64,000 nucleotides of DNA from Neoechinorhynchus agilis (taxonomy: Eukaryota > Acanthocephala). The notes under the pieces were generated by a model. The model did no database searches, was not told where the DNA came from, and saw nothing but the letters and a program-made list of their open reading frames with translations. The first letter of the stretch is position 1. Every line of letters begins with the position of its first letter. The position numbers and the translations under genes are program-made. This document shows, in pieces, positions 44,724-55,803 of the stretch. The stretch covers positions 4,588,001 to 4,652,000 of the forward strand of contig CM121343.1 of assembly GCA_051530055.1 (NCBI GenBank), written 5' to 3'.

Positions 44724-45427
44724 TCAAAGACAACCACATGCGCCAAAATCAGTGAATTTCGGAGAGTTTGTGCAACCCGCGGTGCCATTGTAATCGGTGC
44801 CTTTATTGATGTCCACACCCGAACCAATCTGTGATGACCGAACAGTTTCGTGCTGCAGATATTGATCGAGTGCTTTTTCCGCGATTGCGTAGAATGCCTT
44901 TGAAACATTTGTACCGTCTCTTGCGCTTGTCTCGAAAAATAAAATATGCATATTTTCGGCCAATTCTGTTGCATTCTCCTTTGCAACTTCGATTTTATCA
45001 TTCATATCGATTTTATTTCCTAACATCATTTTCACAATTCGAGGTGGTGCCTGCTTCTCGATTCTCGACAACCAATTGGTTATATTATGAAAACTCTTTG
45101 CACTTGTGACGTCGTAAATGAGAACAACGGCATTGGCGCCTCTATAATAACTCGTGGTTATTGTATGAAACCTTTCTTGCCCGGCTGTATCCCATATCTT
45201 AAAATAAGGTTTTTAGCGATATTGAAACGAATCTCAATAATAACCTGCAACTTTACAATCCTACCGGATATCTGAACAGTAACAACTTTGAAATCAATTC
45301 CAATTGTCGATATGAAACTGTCATTGTAATCATCACAACAAAACCTTTGAAGGATGCACGTCTTACCCACGCCGCTATCGCCAACCAACAATATCTTCAA
45401 CAATACATCATAATTTCGTTTGGCCAT
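44724..45427 (-). CDS. Rab-family small GTPase (Rab8/Rab10-like)
   Basis: Exons 45427-45245 and 45197-44724 (47-base intron), about 218 residues. All GTPase motifs are present: P-loop GDSGVGKT, switch I with [22 protein letters not shown] and ETSA. The opening [19 protein letters not shown] and [12 protein letters not shown] resemble Rab8/Rab10/Rab13, which direct exocytic traffic to the plasma membrane. The C-terminus ends CGCL, which suits CaaX-type geranylgeranylation as in Rab8. The region before it ([19 protein letters not shown]) is the usual variable tail. The exact paralogue cannot be decided by eye. Confidence 0.92.
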
Positions 45428-45762
45428 TTCGTAAGTAGAGCGAATAGACGACCAGATTTAGTTGATGTTTCACTTCCACCAATCACACTTTCTTCCGTAA
45501 TCCACTTCTGCACTCTCGGTCACATTTGTGGATGAAGTCCGTCATTGGAAATTCCAATAATCTTAACCAATCTTTGATCAGTTAAGTTTTCAGAGGATCG
45601 ACGGCGCGCATATTTTTGTTGTATTGTAAAAATATTGAATTTTTGTCACTGTACCGAGAATTTTTGGAGATATTTCAAATTTGAAACTTTTCTTCAATGA
45701 ATGCCCTGCATCCATCAATTTAATATGATATTCTCGTTCCAGAATATTCGCTGTGATTTACT
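45428..45762. promoter_or_regulatory. shared divergent promoter region, Rab and Nup54
   Basis: 335 bases separate the start codons of two divergently transcribed genes, so both promoters probably lie here. No TATA box or known motif stands out. TTCCAG about 25 bases before the Nup54 ATG could be an acceptor. Confidence 0.4.
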
Positions 45763-47994
45763 ATGCTTTTCTCATTTACGCCTACTGCGACAACAGCTCA
45801 ATCCATTGGCAGTTTATTTGGACCAAAAACAACGAGCAATTCATTGAGCACTACGGCCGGCTCCAATATATTCGGTGGTACAACAACGGCCTCGTCTGTT
45901 GGATCAATTTTTGGGCGACCACTGAATAAAAATCCACAAATCAACGAGCAAGCCAAGTCTATAGAAGAGGAGGCCAAAGCATTGGATGAGAGGCTTGTGA
46001 AAATTTTGGAAACTGATAAACTCTTTGGAGATGAACGCGACGATGTAGTTCGAAAGTTCAATTGCATTCAGTTGACTTTTGGGTTCGGTCATGCGATTGA
46101 ATCGATCAACGAATCTGTGGATATTGAAAAGTCATCGAATAAACACGATCAGTTCAAGGTTAGATTTTTTTTATAGTTTAAAGATCATGAGGTTGAAATT
46201 TAAAGACGTGCGTGTATAACATCCGCAAATCAGTAGAGGAGAATAATATTGTCTGTATGGTATTTGATGAGTCCTATAAGGAGTTAAAACTTCATAGTCA
46301 GGAAATCGTAGATGCTTTAAAGAAGGTTTTCAAAATTACGGACAATTCTATCGAAGTTCGTCTGGACTCAATGTATGCTACATCGGACAGTCAAACATGT
46401 CAAGATTTCCATATCCGAAAAGGAGACTCGTCGGATTTATCCGGCCATAAGGATATAATTGCTGCTAAGGTCATAGTAGATTATATGGAAAAGATGTTTA
46501 CGGAGACTTCATTACTTGGAGAAGTGAACGCAGGCAAGGAAGCTCTCCAGAAACTCAAGATGGTTAAGTGCTATGAACAAAAGAGCTGGACGGATGAAGA
46601 TGTTGATTTGTATCAAAAACAAGTTCCTGAAGGTAAAAACGGCCATTTAATGTCTACGTTTTTATTAAGTACTTTGATCGTAGGTATGCCCGTCAAGATA
46701 TGGGAAACTGCAGTTCTGGGCAATCCAGATCCGCATCGATTACTTCCATGTCCAATACAAGGATTTGAAGGTGGGTCGCATTATCTTTTTATAAAAATGA
46801 GTATGTTTTATAAGTGTGCATATATTTGAGGATATTCAAATGTTTTTCAGACGGCTCTTTTTATGCACTGATTTATTGGTCAAGGAAACGCTGATGGCAC
46901 AGAACAACCAAACGGGACGGAGAGGATCCGGTGGAATGGACAGACATCAATAAATGGACAATCCTGTGGGCCCAAATCAGCCAAAGAGCAATTTTTTAGT
47001 GTAACATCCGTGTTTTAAGTTCCTGGATTTCTTTCAAATATGTCGTGAATTGAAGTTTTTCTAGGCTAATTTTGTTTCCCCGGATAAAACGCATATTTTA
47101 TCGAAATAATTCGAAAGAGACAACTAAAAACTTCTCAGGTGGCTAATGAGGCGGCTTCCTCCTCTTTCAAAATATGTTTTTTTTTATTAGAATCTTCAAT
47201 TTTCTATTTGGTTACTTTTCTTTACATTCACCACCTCCCACCAAATTCCAGCTTTTGTCCTTCCTCGACCGTCGCCATCACGCTGGCAGCATTGCCCCGT
47301 TGTACTGCCAGCGAGATATTTTGTCGAAGAAATAAGCCTGCTCTTGAGTCTCCGGTTGCCTCTCTCAATTTCTTCGAGAGATCCTTGAGCAGAGAGAGTG
47401 CCGAGCTGCCGAGCGCTCTAATGCAACACAATACTAATTTTTATCGCTTTAAATCACGTTTTGGTTGAAATAAACATAGAATGCTTCGAAATAATCAATT
47501 AAAATTCGAACAAAATTGAACATTTAGAGCTCAAAAAAAGGATAAACATTCAAACATGCCAAATGCGCATTCAAGAAACAAAGTTACAATCGCTAAAAAG
47601 GGATTTACGAGATATTTATGTCTCTTGTGATAGCATTCAATTTGTGCTCGCTGATTTATTGAGATGGCGAGATCGGTATATAAATCGGCTATTGGATATT
47701 TGCTGTAAAATGGAAGTGTGTAGACGCCAATCGATTCCGGTATCGATCGAAGAACAGAACTTAAGAACATGTATTGAAATGCTCATCGAAAAATCCAATA
47801 CACCTGTGATTGGATTACGAGCGAAGATTAACTCCTTGCAAGGTCGGATTGAAGAAATTCTTCAGGAACGCGAATCTCAGGTAGAGCGCCGCCGATGCCC
47901 TTCGGACCGCTTGAACACCGTTGACTTACGTGAACTGGCAAATATATTAATTCAGTTACAACGCGCAATAGAACTGATCGCAAAGAGACTTTAA
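45763..47994 (+). CDS. NUP54: nucleoporin Nup54
   Basis: Exons 45763-46158, 46206-46632, 46684-46770 and 47528-47994, 458 residues (vertebrate Nup54 about 507). The N-terminus carries a few FG-type repeats (SIGSLFGP, SNIFGG, SIFGR), far fewer than usual. The alpha/beta domain follows, then IWETAVLGNPDPHRLLPCPI, matching the family's IWEQAKVDNPDSEKLIPVPM. Next is a helical C-terminal region (ELKKRINIQT, VSIEEQNLRTCIEML) that assembles with Nup62 and Nup58 in the central channel of the pore. The last intron is 757 bases and holds an antisense retroelement piece; the others are 47 and 51 bases. Confidence 0.88.
47228..47420 (-). mobile_element. retroelement fragment, family R1, in Nup54 intron
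   Basis: Nearly identical to 2016-2200: LGSSALSLLKDLSKKLREAT, LRQNISLAVQRGNAASVMAT and the final EEGQKLEFGGRW. It is antisense to Nup54, 5'-truncated and non-functional. The high identity implies a recent insertion. Confidence 0.85.
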
Positions 47995-48191
47995 AAGGAA
48001 TGCTTGCATTGGAGCGAGAACTAAAATCTTTACGAATGAGCTTAGTGTGTACTTTTTGCGGCAATTGTCGCGATCTTTTAAGATTATTTTTGCAACCGAA
48101 AACACCGTAGTTTCTTCCGTGTTGCCATTATTCTTTGCACTCTGTGCTTCGCCATCGTTTGCCTACGTTCTCTTCTTACACGCATTTGATA

Positions 48192-49439
48192 ATGGAGCTC
48201 CACATTGTCGATCCATCAAGCCCGCTCAGTTGGCCGTGTTTAGTGGCTAATGAGTTAGCTACTGAAAAGGCTAAAGTACTCGTTGGTGACGATGCAAATG
48301 GGGATCTTCGGAGAAAATCGATTAGTGATTATCATCACCAACAGCCAGTATTGACTTGTAATGAATGCGTTCATCTTTTCACGACAAATTCTATTTCGTT
48401 TGCACTAAGCACTCCAGATCTCCGAATGGATAAGTGCCGATTGCTTCAAGCAGAACTTATAAACTGGATAGATTTCGCCAAAAGTGAGATTTACCCAGCT
48501 GTAGAGACATTTCTTTATCCGTATATCGGTCTCATGGACGCAAATAAAGAGAATGTGGCGGCTGCGAAGTCCCAACTAGTCAAGATCATTTCTTTGATTG
48601 ATTCTCACTTGAAGACGCTCACCTTCCTGGTCGGTGATCGATTTTCTTTGGCCGATATTACAGTTTTCTCGTTTTTGGTCGATGTATTGAGTCTGCTGAT
48701 CGGCAACGATTCGCTCAGAGACTTTGTTCATTTCAATCGTTATTGGAGATTGATTTCTAACCAGTCGGTTATCAAAAAAGTAATTGGGACTTTTAAGCCG
48801 TGTACCAAAGCTCCTGCTGATCTTGAAAATGGAACTAGAGGAAATCTGAAACGAATCTACTGTAAGGCTGCCGCCGTACAGAAGAAGCAAGTTAAAGAAG
48901 TAGCGAGTAAAACTGCGGAGGAACTTTCTTTTGCTGAGCAGGCAGAAAATGACGTTCCCGACAAAGATCCATTTGCTTCAATGCCCAAAGGCAGTTTTGA
49001 TATGGATGAATTTAAACGGGTTTATTCGAACAATGATACCGTTACAGTTGCGATCCCATATTTCTGGAACAAATTCGATGCTAAAAATTATTCGGTTTGG
49101 CACTGCGTTTACAAGTATCCAGAGGAGCTGCGATTGACCTTCATGACGGCGAATTTAGTGTCGGGTATGATGCAAAGATTGGATAAAATGCGAAAATACG
49201 CTTTTGGTAGTATTTGTATCTTTGGGGAAGATAATAAAAATCAAATCAGCGGAATTTGGATATGGAGAGGACACAATCTCGCTTTTGAACTAAGTCCCGA
49301 CTGGTCTATTGATTATGAGTCTTATACATGGAGGAAGATCGACGATCCGCAAGCCGAAAAGAAACTCATCAACGAATTTTTCTCATGGGAGTGCAACCAC
49401 GAAGGTATGAAATTCAACCAGGGCAAAATCTTCAAATAA
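48192..49439 (+). CDS. EEF1G: translation elongation factor 1-gamma
   Basis: Intronless, 415 residues (family usually 410-440). The GST-like N-terminal half has the C-domain signature DSHLKTLTFLVGDRFSLADI but an unusually divergent thioredoxin-fold start. A Lys/Ala/Glu linker follows. The conserved C-terminal eEF1G domain includes DPFASMPKGSFDMDEFKR, SNNDT, AIPYFWNKFDAKNYSVWHC, GMMQRLDKMRKYAFGS, SPDWSIDYESYTWRKID and the terminal FNQGKIFK. eEF1G anchors the nucleotide-exchange complex that recharges eEF1A. It begins 197 bases after the Nup54 stop on the same strand, close enough to be co-transcribed. Confidence 0.96.
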   Translation: MELHIVDPSSPLSWPCLVANELATEKAKVLVGDDANGDLRRKSISDYHHQQPVLTCNECVHLFTTNSISFALSTPDLRMDKCRLLQAELINWIDFAKSEIYPAVETFLYPYIGLMDANKENVAAAKSQLVKIISLIDSHLKTLTFLVGDRFSLADITVFSFLVDVLSLLIGNDSLRDFVHFNRYWRLISNQSVIKKVIGTFKPCTKAPADLENGTRGNLKRIYCKAAAVQKKQVKEVASKTAEELSFAEQAENDVPDKDPFASMPKGSFDMDEFKRVYSNNDTVTVAIPYFWNKFDAKNYSVWHCVYKYPEELRLTFMTANLVSGMMQRLDKMRKYAFGSICIFGEDNKNQISGIWIWRGHNLAFELSPDWSIDYESYTWRKIDDPQAEKKLINEFFSWECNHEGMKFNQGKIFK

Positions 49440-49559
49440 AAGACTCAAGGAGCAGACTTTACAGGAGAACCCACCTCTTGGACGTACGAAAAAACCAATT
49501 TAGTCGATCTGTTTCTTGAACACTGAAATTAAAGATCTTCGTGCAATATTAAAATTATT

Positions 49560-49660
49560 TTTTGTTTGCATCCGGTTTAAAAATTAAAAGAATTTATCGA
49601 TTCCGATTGTTTTCGGAACCGTAATCTTGTAAGCCTTTTGATCATGGTTGCTCGTAACTT
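49560..49660. mobile_element. foldback element, family D, partial copy
   Basis: GAATTTATCGATTCCGATTG followed by CTTGTAAGCCTTTTGATCA matches one arm of 21353-21545. Confidence 0.6.
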
Positions 49661-49812
49661 TTTAAATATGAAACTTAGTCACCAATTCCGTTTTATGCTC
49701 TGCGCTTATTTAAAAACCTTTGTCGCTAAGATTAATTTTAAATTGCTGTTGCACGATATTTAAATCGATTTTTGCTTGTTTCTGGTTATTCCCAAAAAAA
49801 TATCACTGTAAA

Positions 49813-49925
49813 GAAGTTGTTCATTTATGTGTTCTTTGGTGAGATGAGAAAAATAGATATTGATTTATTATTGATCTCAATATTTCGTCCACGAGACGAA
49901 ATATTGAGATCAATAAAACGGTCTC
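49813..49925. mobile_element. foldback element, family A, copy 3 (shortened)
   Basis: Left end GTTCATTTATGTGTTCTTTGG and arm ATTGATCTCAATATTTCGTC, then ACGAAATATTGAGATCAATA after a loop of a few bases. The right outer arm is lost. Confidence 0.85.
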
Positions 49926-49947
49926 TTAATCAAACTCCTGTAGATCA

Positions 49948-50211
49948 ATGAGTGACTCATTGTCGAAAAAATCACGAGCATACTTGCCACTTTTGCGATA
50001 TGAGAATAAAATGGTGAGTTTTTGTTATTGGACTACAGCGATTTTCTGGCTATTCATTGCACTTTTTCAATCGGTCTTTCGGTTTGGATCCTATAAGCAA
50101 ACCAACACTACGTTTTTTCTGAAAAGAGAACACGGTGCCTCCTCACTACCTCGGTTTATAAAATTTACATTTCAAACGCTTTGGAATCGCTCAAGTTTGC
50201 CTTTAAGCTGA
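49948..50211 (+). CDS. possible small membrane protein
   Basis: 87 codons from an ATG that follows CTGTAGATCA, an acceptor-like site. The start is MSDSLSKKSRAYLPLLRYEN, then a likely TM helix (CYWTTAIFWLFIALFQSVF) and a basic tail. A GTGAGT donor directly after codon 22 suggests the first part might instead be exon 1 of a spliced gene whose other exons I did not find. Family unknown. Confidence 0.35.
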   Translation: MSDSLSKKSRAYLPLLRYENKMVSFCYWTTAIFWLFIALFQSVFRFGSYKQTNTTFFLKREHGASSLPRFIKFTFQTLWNRSSLPLS

Positions 50212-51057
50212 TTCGATTTCTTAAAAATAACAGCGTAGTTTGTGGAATATCCGATACCGTGATAACATGAGAATTGTTCTGTAAATCTGCATTCTTTGTG
50301 CGTGATCCAAATCAATTTGTTCTTCTAAAGTGCATTTGTCAGTTGGAGTTTAAAAGTTCCCAACGGAGGAACACTTATCCTCTATTACCTCTGATAAGCA
50401 AAATAGTTGGATCCAGGGGAGTTTCTTCTTCAACCTTGGTTAAAAATTCTGCTTGGTCCGACGGTACCAATCAGGTGCGCTCTTTAGTGATCTAAGATAT
50501 CGAGAACAATAAATCAATTTCGATTTTTCTTATCACAAAAGAACACAAATAACTTCTTTAAATAACAAAAATTGGACCCACTTGATTTTGGGTCATCTTT
50601 TTACATTGTTTTTGATGAAGATAGAATAATCGTTATTTGAGCGATAAACAATATTGGACTGAAAACAATGGAATGCGGATTTGGCGATGTCGGGGGTTGT
50701 CCCTTTTTTCTGAGAATATCCTGTACGGGGACGTCCACACAAAACGCTTATCGCAGCACCGTTCAAAATTTTGTCCTATAAACGGTAAAATGTTCAATTG
50801 CTTCTCCTAAAGAGATGTAAAAAACTGAAACGAATTGCACTTGGCGCTATTTCCCTTCGGATATAAACAAAAGTTATTTCGCCAATTAAGAGTTCACGAT
50901 TTCTGCATGAAAGGCTAAAGTCCACTTTGAAGAACAAGACTTGGAAAAGTCCTAGATTTTGGAATGACATTCTAGAAAACGGAATCCTTACAAACGCTGA
51001 CAACTATTAATCGTGGCTTAACTGTCCACAGTTGATCCAATGACAGTTTTCTGAAAA
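50212..51057. other. intergenic with a half foldback element
   Basis: A degraded family A arm at about 50500-50560 has AACAATAAATCAATTTCGAT and AAAAGAACACAAAT. No gene is recognised otherwise. Confidence 0.4.
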
Positions 51058-51150
51058 ATGCTGGAAGAATTCTCGAGATTTGTCTTATGGAGCTGTGTAA
51101 ATCCTCTTTTTGAAGCAAAACAAGAAACGAACTCGGTAAGAACATTTAAG

Positions 51151-54100
51151 ATGATTGACATTGAGAGTGAGGTTGAACGAGTGACAGCCGATGATAACTT
51201 AAGCGAAGACCTCAGTGCAATGCTGGATATAGTCGAGAGGGTGTCCAGAGATCAAATAAGTGGAAGTGATCGATTCATTCACGCGCTTTCGAAAAGAATC
51301 CGAATTGGTATAAAGAGTCCATTCGTCCTGATGCAATGCTTGAGCCTACTGAATATCGCAGTGAGGAATTGTAATGATAATGTGAAATTGAAAATCAGCG
51401 GACGTGAATTTATCGATGACCTTAGACTTGTTTCGAATAAAGCGCCTTGGAAACTTGTCAACGTCCTTGCTTGTTTCCTTAAAAGTTGGATTGACAATAA
51501 AGATTTGGTTGGCAAGAGGCACAGGTTTGTCCTTTTCCTTAAATGATCCCCTCATCGTTGTTTAGTCTCATATCCGCGTTGTACTTGGATTTAAGTGCTC
51601 GTGGGTTCGGAAAGGACGATGCATACGTTAATGTACGTGCCTAACCTTTATTTTAAGCCTTAGCTTCGATCTTGTGAATGACGACGCTTTTTGTTTTCTT
51701 TTATTGATTTTCCTCGGGTTTAGTCCAGGAGTAATCTTTTTAAATCGGTTTTAGGGTATTTTTGAATCATTCAAAACAATTTTGTTCAGGGTGTCGTCCA
51801 GGAGTAATCTTTTTAAATCGGTTTTAGGGTATTTTTTAATCATTCAAAACAATTTTGTTCGAGGTGTCGTCCAGGAGTAATCTTTTTAAATCGGTTTTAG
51901 GGTATTTTTGAATCATTCAAAACAATTTTGTTCGAGGTGTCGTCCAGGAGTAATCTTTTTAAATCGGTTTTAGGGTATTTTTGTATCATTCAAAATAATT
52001 TTGTTCGAGACTTTTTCAGATGTGCGTTCGCGAAAAGAAAACAACTTGTTGAAAATTAAAATCCACCGAAATTTTCTCAACAACAGTTTGCTGTGTAGCA
52101 TATTTTCGCATTTCGACCACAAAATGGGCTAAAAATGGTCGAATTATCCATCTCCCCGACTTGTCGTCATTTCCGGCTCAGTAAAAGCCGCAGTTGTGAC
52201 TTCATTATTTGTGATCATTGTTTTCCGTTTCGTCACGCGAATCGGTCATATAGTCTATTGGTTCATTGTTAAAATGGAGTATCGGATCAATGTAAAGTCT
52301 GTTCCTCCTTTCTTTTTTCAGGAATCTGATATTTTAGAGTGCCAGTAATGTCGTCGATATTAGAAGCCCTGACTAATAATTGAGAAAGTATGTGAATACG
52401 ATTTATTTAAATGCCACCACGAGGTATTTTCGTTTCAAAATAAGTCCTTCTCATTTGAAGAAACCGCAGTGTAAATTGCGACAGTAGCTATCTTCATCTC
52501 CAGGACGCAATATCCTTATATATAAGACTAAGCTGAATTGTACTAAGTACCCTTTATTGACGATCGATCATTAATTAACAATGGCAAGATTAATTTAAAT
52601 CAGTTAATATTTGCGAACAACAAGGGATATGTTGATCTACTAAAACTCTCAATTGCCGTTTTAAAACCAGCCAACAAAACTCTTTACAGGAGCTGGAATT
52701 CTTTAATGTTTTTGCTAACAAGTCGGTTATATTGATTCTTTGTTTTTGGAACATCACTTACTCGGCTTATTTTCCTTCACTTGGGCACACAGCCAAACCG
52801 ATCTCTTATATATCAGAGAAGTGATTGAATCACTTAGACTCTAATGCAAATACGGTCTGATGTAAGAGACCGGTTTGTATGCCCAATCTTGATAATTCAT
52901 TAATTTCACCACTTTAACGAAACTATTGACTTTTAAATTCCTAATCGCCAATGAGTCTGAAATAAAAAGTTTTTATTTAGGAAAGCTTTGGAAAAGTAAG
53001 TCAATCGGAAATCAATCTTGCGATAAAGGAAAAGGAAGAAAGTGACTTAGCGGCAGGTACGTCTATTTTAAAGTGTGGGCATTTTCTAATGCCTGAATTT
53101 TTACATCATCAGCAATCGAGGAAAGTTTGAAACTATCTAATGGTGAAGCTGAGTTGAAATCAACTCAAAAAATAGTCTTAGCACTATATGACTTTGAAGC
53201 CATTGAGTCGGATGAGATGACGTTTTCAGCAGGCGATTTGATTACCCTTGAAGATCATGACGGGTTCGTGTTTTCAATTCGCAGCCCATTTACCCAGTTA
53301 GTGTTATAGAGATGAAGGCTGGTATAGAGGAAGATTAGGAAATCGATCTGGTTTAATTCCAACATCGTTTGTAACATTTGACCTAAATGCGAATCTAATG
53401 GTTCATCCGAAGACTCATGATAATAAACCAGCCAAAGAGAGTGACAATGAATCATCATTTTTAGAGCAAACCAATAATTCTAATGAAATCGTTATTGACG
53501 AGACAAAAATCAACGATTGCCTTACGTACCTCCATAGTCTTAACCCGGATTCTTCATCCACTGATGAACCTGAACGGTTTAAGATGGAGGACGAGTGCTA
53601 TCAGATGGGACCCTTGATCGACAGTGAGTTAAATCATATTGATAGATCGCTTGATCGTTGTAGCGATGCTTATGGGAAATTGGTCACTGCAATGCAATCA
53701 TATCACAGATTAACAGAAGAACAACACCAGAACACAGTTAATCCTTGGTTGTGGATTAGATCACAGCCCATTTCTCAAACCAATAATACCCAGTCAAGCA
53801 TGCAAATTAATCTTCAAAGAAACCATGAACCGATTTTACAAACTGGCCACGGGCTAGTGCCTGTTCAATATCCTTTCAGTGCGTCAAGCGAATCCTCGAA
53901 CATTCCTGGTCAGAACTACTTATCGACGACTGCAGTTTCCATGCCACAACAATTAACTCATCAATCCATGTACACTTCAAATCCAACTTATTATTCCCAT
54001 CCCTCCGTAATGGCAAATATGCAATGTCTCAAATCATTAGAATCAAGAACACCACAATCGATTTCAGTTCAACAAACACCCGCTTACGTTGAGCGACATT

Positions 54101-54345
54101 TCCGATTACAACATCAGCCACAATTAATGCCCGGCACTCAGTTTCTGCCACCTACGGTTCAAGCTCAATGTGATATTGATCAACCACCCCAGCGCCTAAG
54201 TGGGACACAAGTGCCACTTTTTAGGTCGAACGAAGATACCTCACGCGATTCATCATCTTACTCAATGCCAAGCGTTACTCATCATTATAATGTTACGGAG
54301 GAAACGGATCAAAATAATTCTCATTCAAACTATAGCCGTCAATGA
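51151..54345 (+). CDS. STAM: signal-transducing adaptor molecule (ESCRT-0 subunit)
   Basis: Exons 51151-51524, 51566-51632, 52981-53056, 53113-53263 and 53310-54345; all phases close, 567 residues. The order is the STAM order: VHS domain (residues about 1-145, with LSLLNIAVRNC, SLISALYLDL), UIM (EINLAIKEKEESD), SH3 (VLALYDFEAIESDEMTFSAG, DEGWYRGR, GLIPTSFV), then a GAT-like helical region (CYQMGPLIDSELNHIDRSLD) and a Gln/Pro/Ser-rich tail. STAM and Hrs sort ubiquitinated cargo at endosomes. The chosen ATG directly follows AACATTTAAG, acceptor-like; an in-frame ATG at 51058 would add 31 residues. Introns are 41, 1348, 56 and 46 bases; the large one contains a tandem repeat. Confidence 0.95.
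51723..52010. repeat. 73-bp tandem repeat, four units, in STAM intron
   Basis: GTCCAGGAGTAATCTTTTTA starts at 51723, 51796, 51869 and 51942. Units differ at only a few positions, so the array is young. Confidence 0.95.
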
Positions 54346-54968
54346 GACAGGTACAAGCGGCATCTATATACACGCGATTTAATAAATCCTCTAATTTACT
54401 TACCGACCACAGGCTCTACCTCCTCAGGTTTATCACATATAAGCCTAAAACATCGACCTCGTTTCTCATGAGGTCAACTTGCTTGTACTTGATTTAATTC
54501 ATTATTGATAGCGATCTAATATAAACTCTTCTAAGCTTACTTTTTGACTTTTGTGCTTCCTAATGTCGACTTTTCGACCGTTTAGTTTGTATTTTTATAC
54601 TAGTTGGTAAACTGTTAAAAATACCGTCGCCGCAGTTATACAAGGCTTTGTAAATATCCACTAATTACAATTAATTTCGTCAAGTATACAAAATGAACAT
54701 TCATTGTCAATAAGGGTTTAGTTTACAGTCGCCACTCAATTTTGTCTTAAAATGTTATAAACTTACAAAAACTAGTCATGACAGCTAAAACTCCATAGCG
54801 CTATTAAATTCACTTTTTACACCGCTAAGAAACTTAAAAATCGAATTTTTATATTTTCGGTTTTTATTGTGAATTTCTTTTTTATATCTTGATATTTCAT
54901 TTGTGTGTGTGTGTGCGCGGAATCTCACGTCCGAAAAAAATTTAACCCCGCAATACCCTTTCAGAAGA
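54346..54968. other. STAM 3' flank / upstream of the next gene
   Basis: AT-rich 620 bases without coding signal. A (TG)n tract lies near 54902, and CCTTTCAGAAGA just before the next ATG resembles a 3' splice site. Confidence 0.4.
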
Positions 54969-55718
54969 ATGCGTTTTTGGGACTTTTATAATCGAACTGC
55001 CGACCGCGTCGATCACTACCGGAATGTTATTCGATATTATCGATACTATATGCATCATCGATTTATTCTTGGGGATTGGAGTTATGATCTGCGACCAACA
55101 ACAGGCGTGTTCACTGGTGTGGATAACGACCGAAGACCTTTCCGTTATATAGCTACATGCCTATTTAAGAGCAGTTTGATTGGTCTACCGATCGCGTCGA
55201 TTGCATATTACCGAAGTTACGATCTGTATCATCAATCTGTGGCATCATCTCGTTGGAATGCTTTTCGTCTATACAAACGGTTTCCAGCTTTCGGTCTTGC
55301 ATACAGTCTTGGAGTGATATCATCGAGTTTTCTTTTTGATTTACCCAATTCACCAGTTAACCACGGAGTCGCTGGAACTATTGCTGCATACACCTTCCGG
55401 AACTCGTTGAAATGGTCGGGTCAGGTCGTTAAATCCGGCCCCGGCAGTGGGATAAAGTTTTTTTGTGGTGCATTGTGCGCGGGAGGATTCATGGCAACTC
55501 TCAAATTGATTGCTATCACTAGTCCGGATTTAAAAGAAGAACCACAACTGTATTTAAATCCTCTTCACTGGAGAAAGGGCTCTACTCCTCTTTATAATGA
55601 CATTGATGAACGACGTTTGAAGTATGCGAAGTTGAATGAATCATTCATTGACTACCAAATGGAAAGAAATAAGGAATTTGAAAACCAATACATAAAAGAT
55701 AGTAGAGATTATAAATGA
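54969..55718 (+). CDS. multi-pass membrane protein, possibly complex I NDUFA11-like
   Basis: Single exon, 249 residues. A basic, Tyr/Arg-rich N-terminal part is followed by about four hydrophobic segments (KSSLIGLPIASIAYY, FGLAYSLGVISSSFLF, HGVAGTIAAYTF, IKFFCGALCAGGFMATLKLI). A hydrophilic C-terminus ends NQYIKDSRDYK. Four short Gly/Ala-rich helices, with GVAGTIAAY, recall the Tim17-like fold of the complex I accessory subunit NDUFA11, but that protein is nearer 140 residues and the match is weak. An acceptor-like CCTTTCAG lies four bases before the ATG. GOT1 starts 86 bases downstream on the same strand, so the two may form an operon. Confidence 0.7.
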   Translation: MRFWDFYNRTADRVDHYRNVIRYYRYYMHHRFILGDWSYDLRPTTGVFTGVDNDRRPFRYIATCLFKSSLIGLPIASIAYYRSYDLYHQSVASSRWNAFRLYKRFPAFGLAYSLGVISSSFLFDLPNSPVNHGVAGTIAAYTFRNSLKWSGQVVKSGPGSGIKFFCGALCAGGFMATLKLIAITSPDLKEEPQLYLNPLHWRKGSTPLYNDIDERRLKYAKLNESFIDYQMERNKEFENQYIKDSRDYK

Positions 55719-55803
55719 GCAAAGTCGATTAGTTTATTAACCTCTTATTAGTGCAAATACCTTTATTGCTATACTCTTTAGATTGGGATTTTTCCTTCTA
55801 TAG
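55719..55803 (+). promoter_or_regulatory. operon-type intercistronic spacer
   Basis: Only 85 bases separate the upstream stop from the GOT1 ATG. The spacer ends TTTTCCTTCTATAG, a pyrimidine-rich acceptor, immediately against the ATG. This is the layout of spliced-leader operons. Confidence 0.55.
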
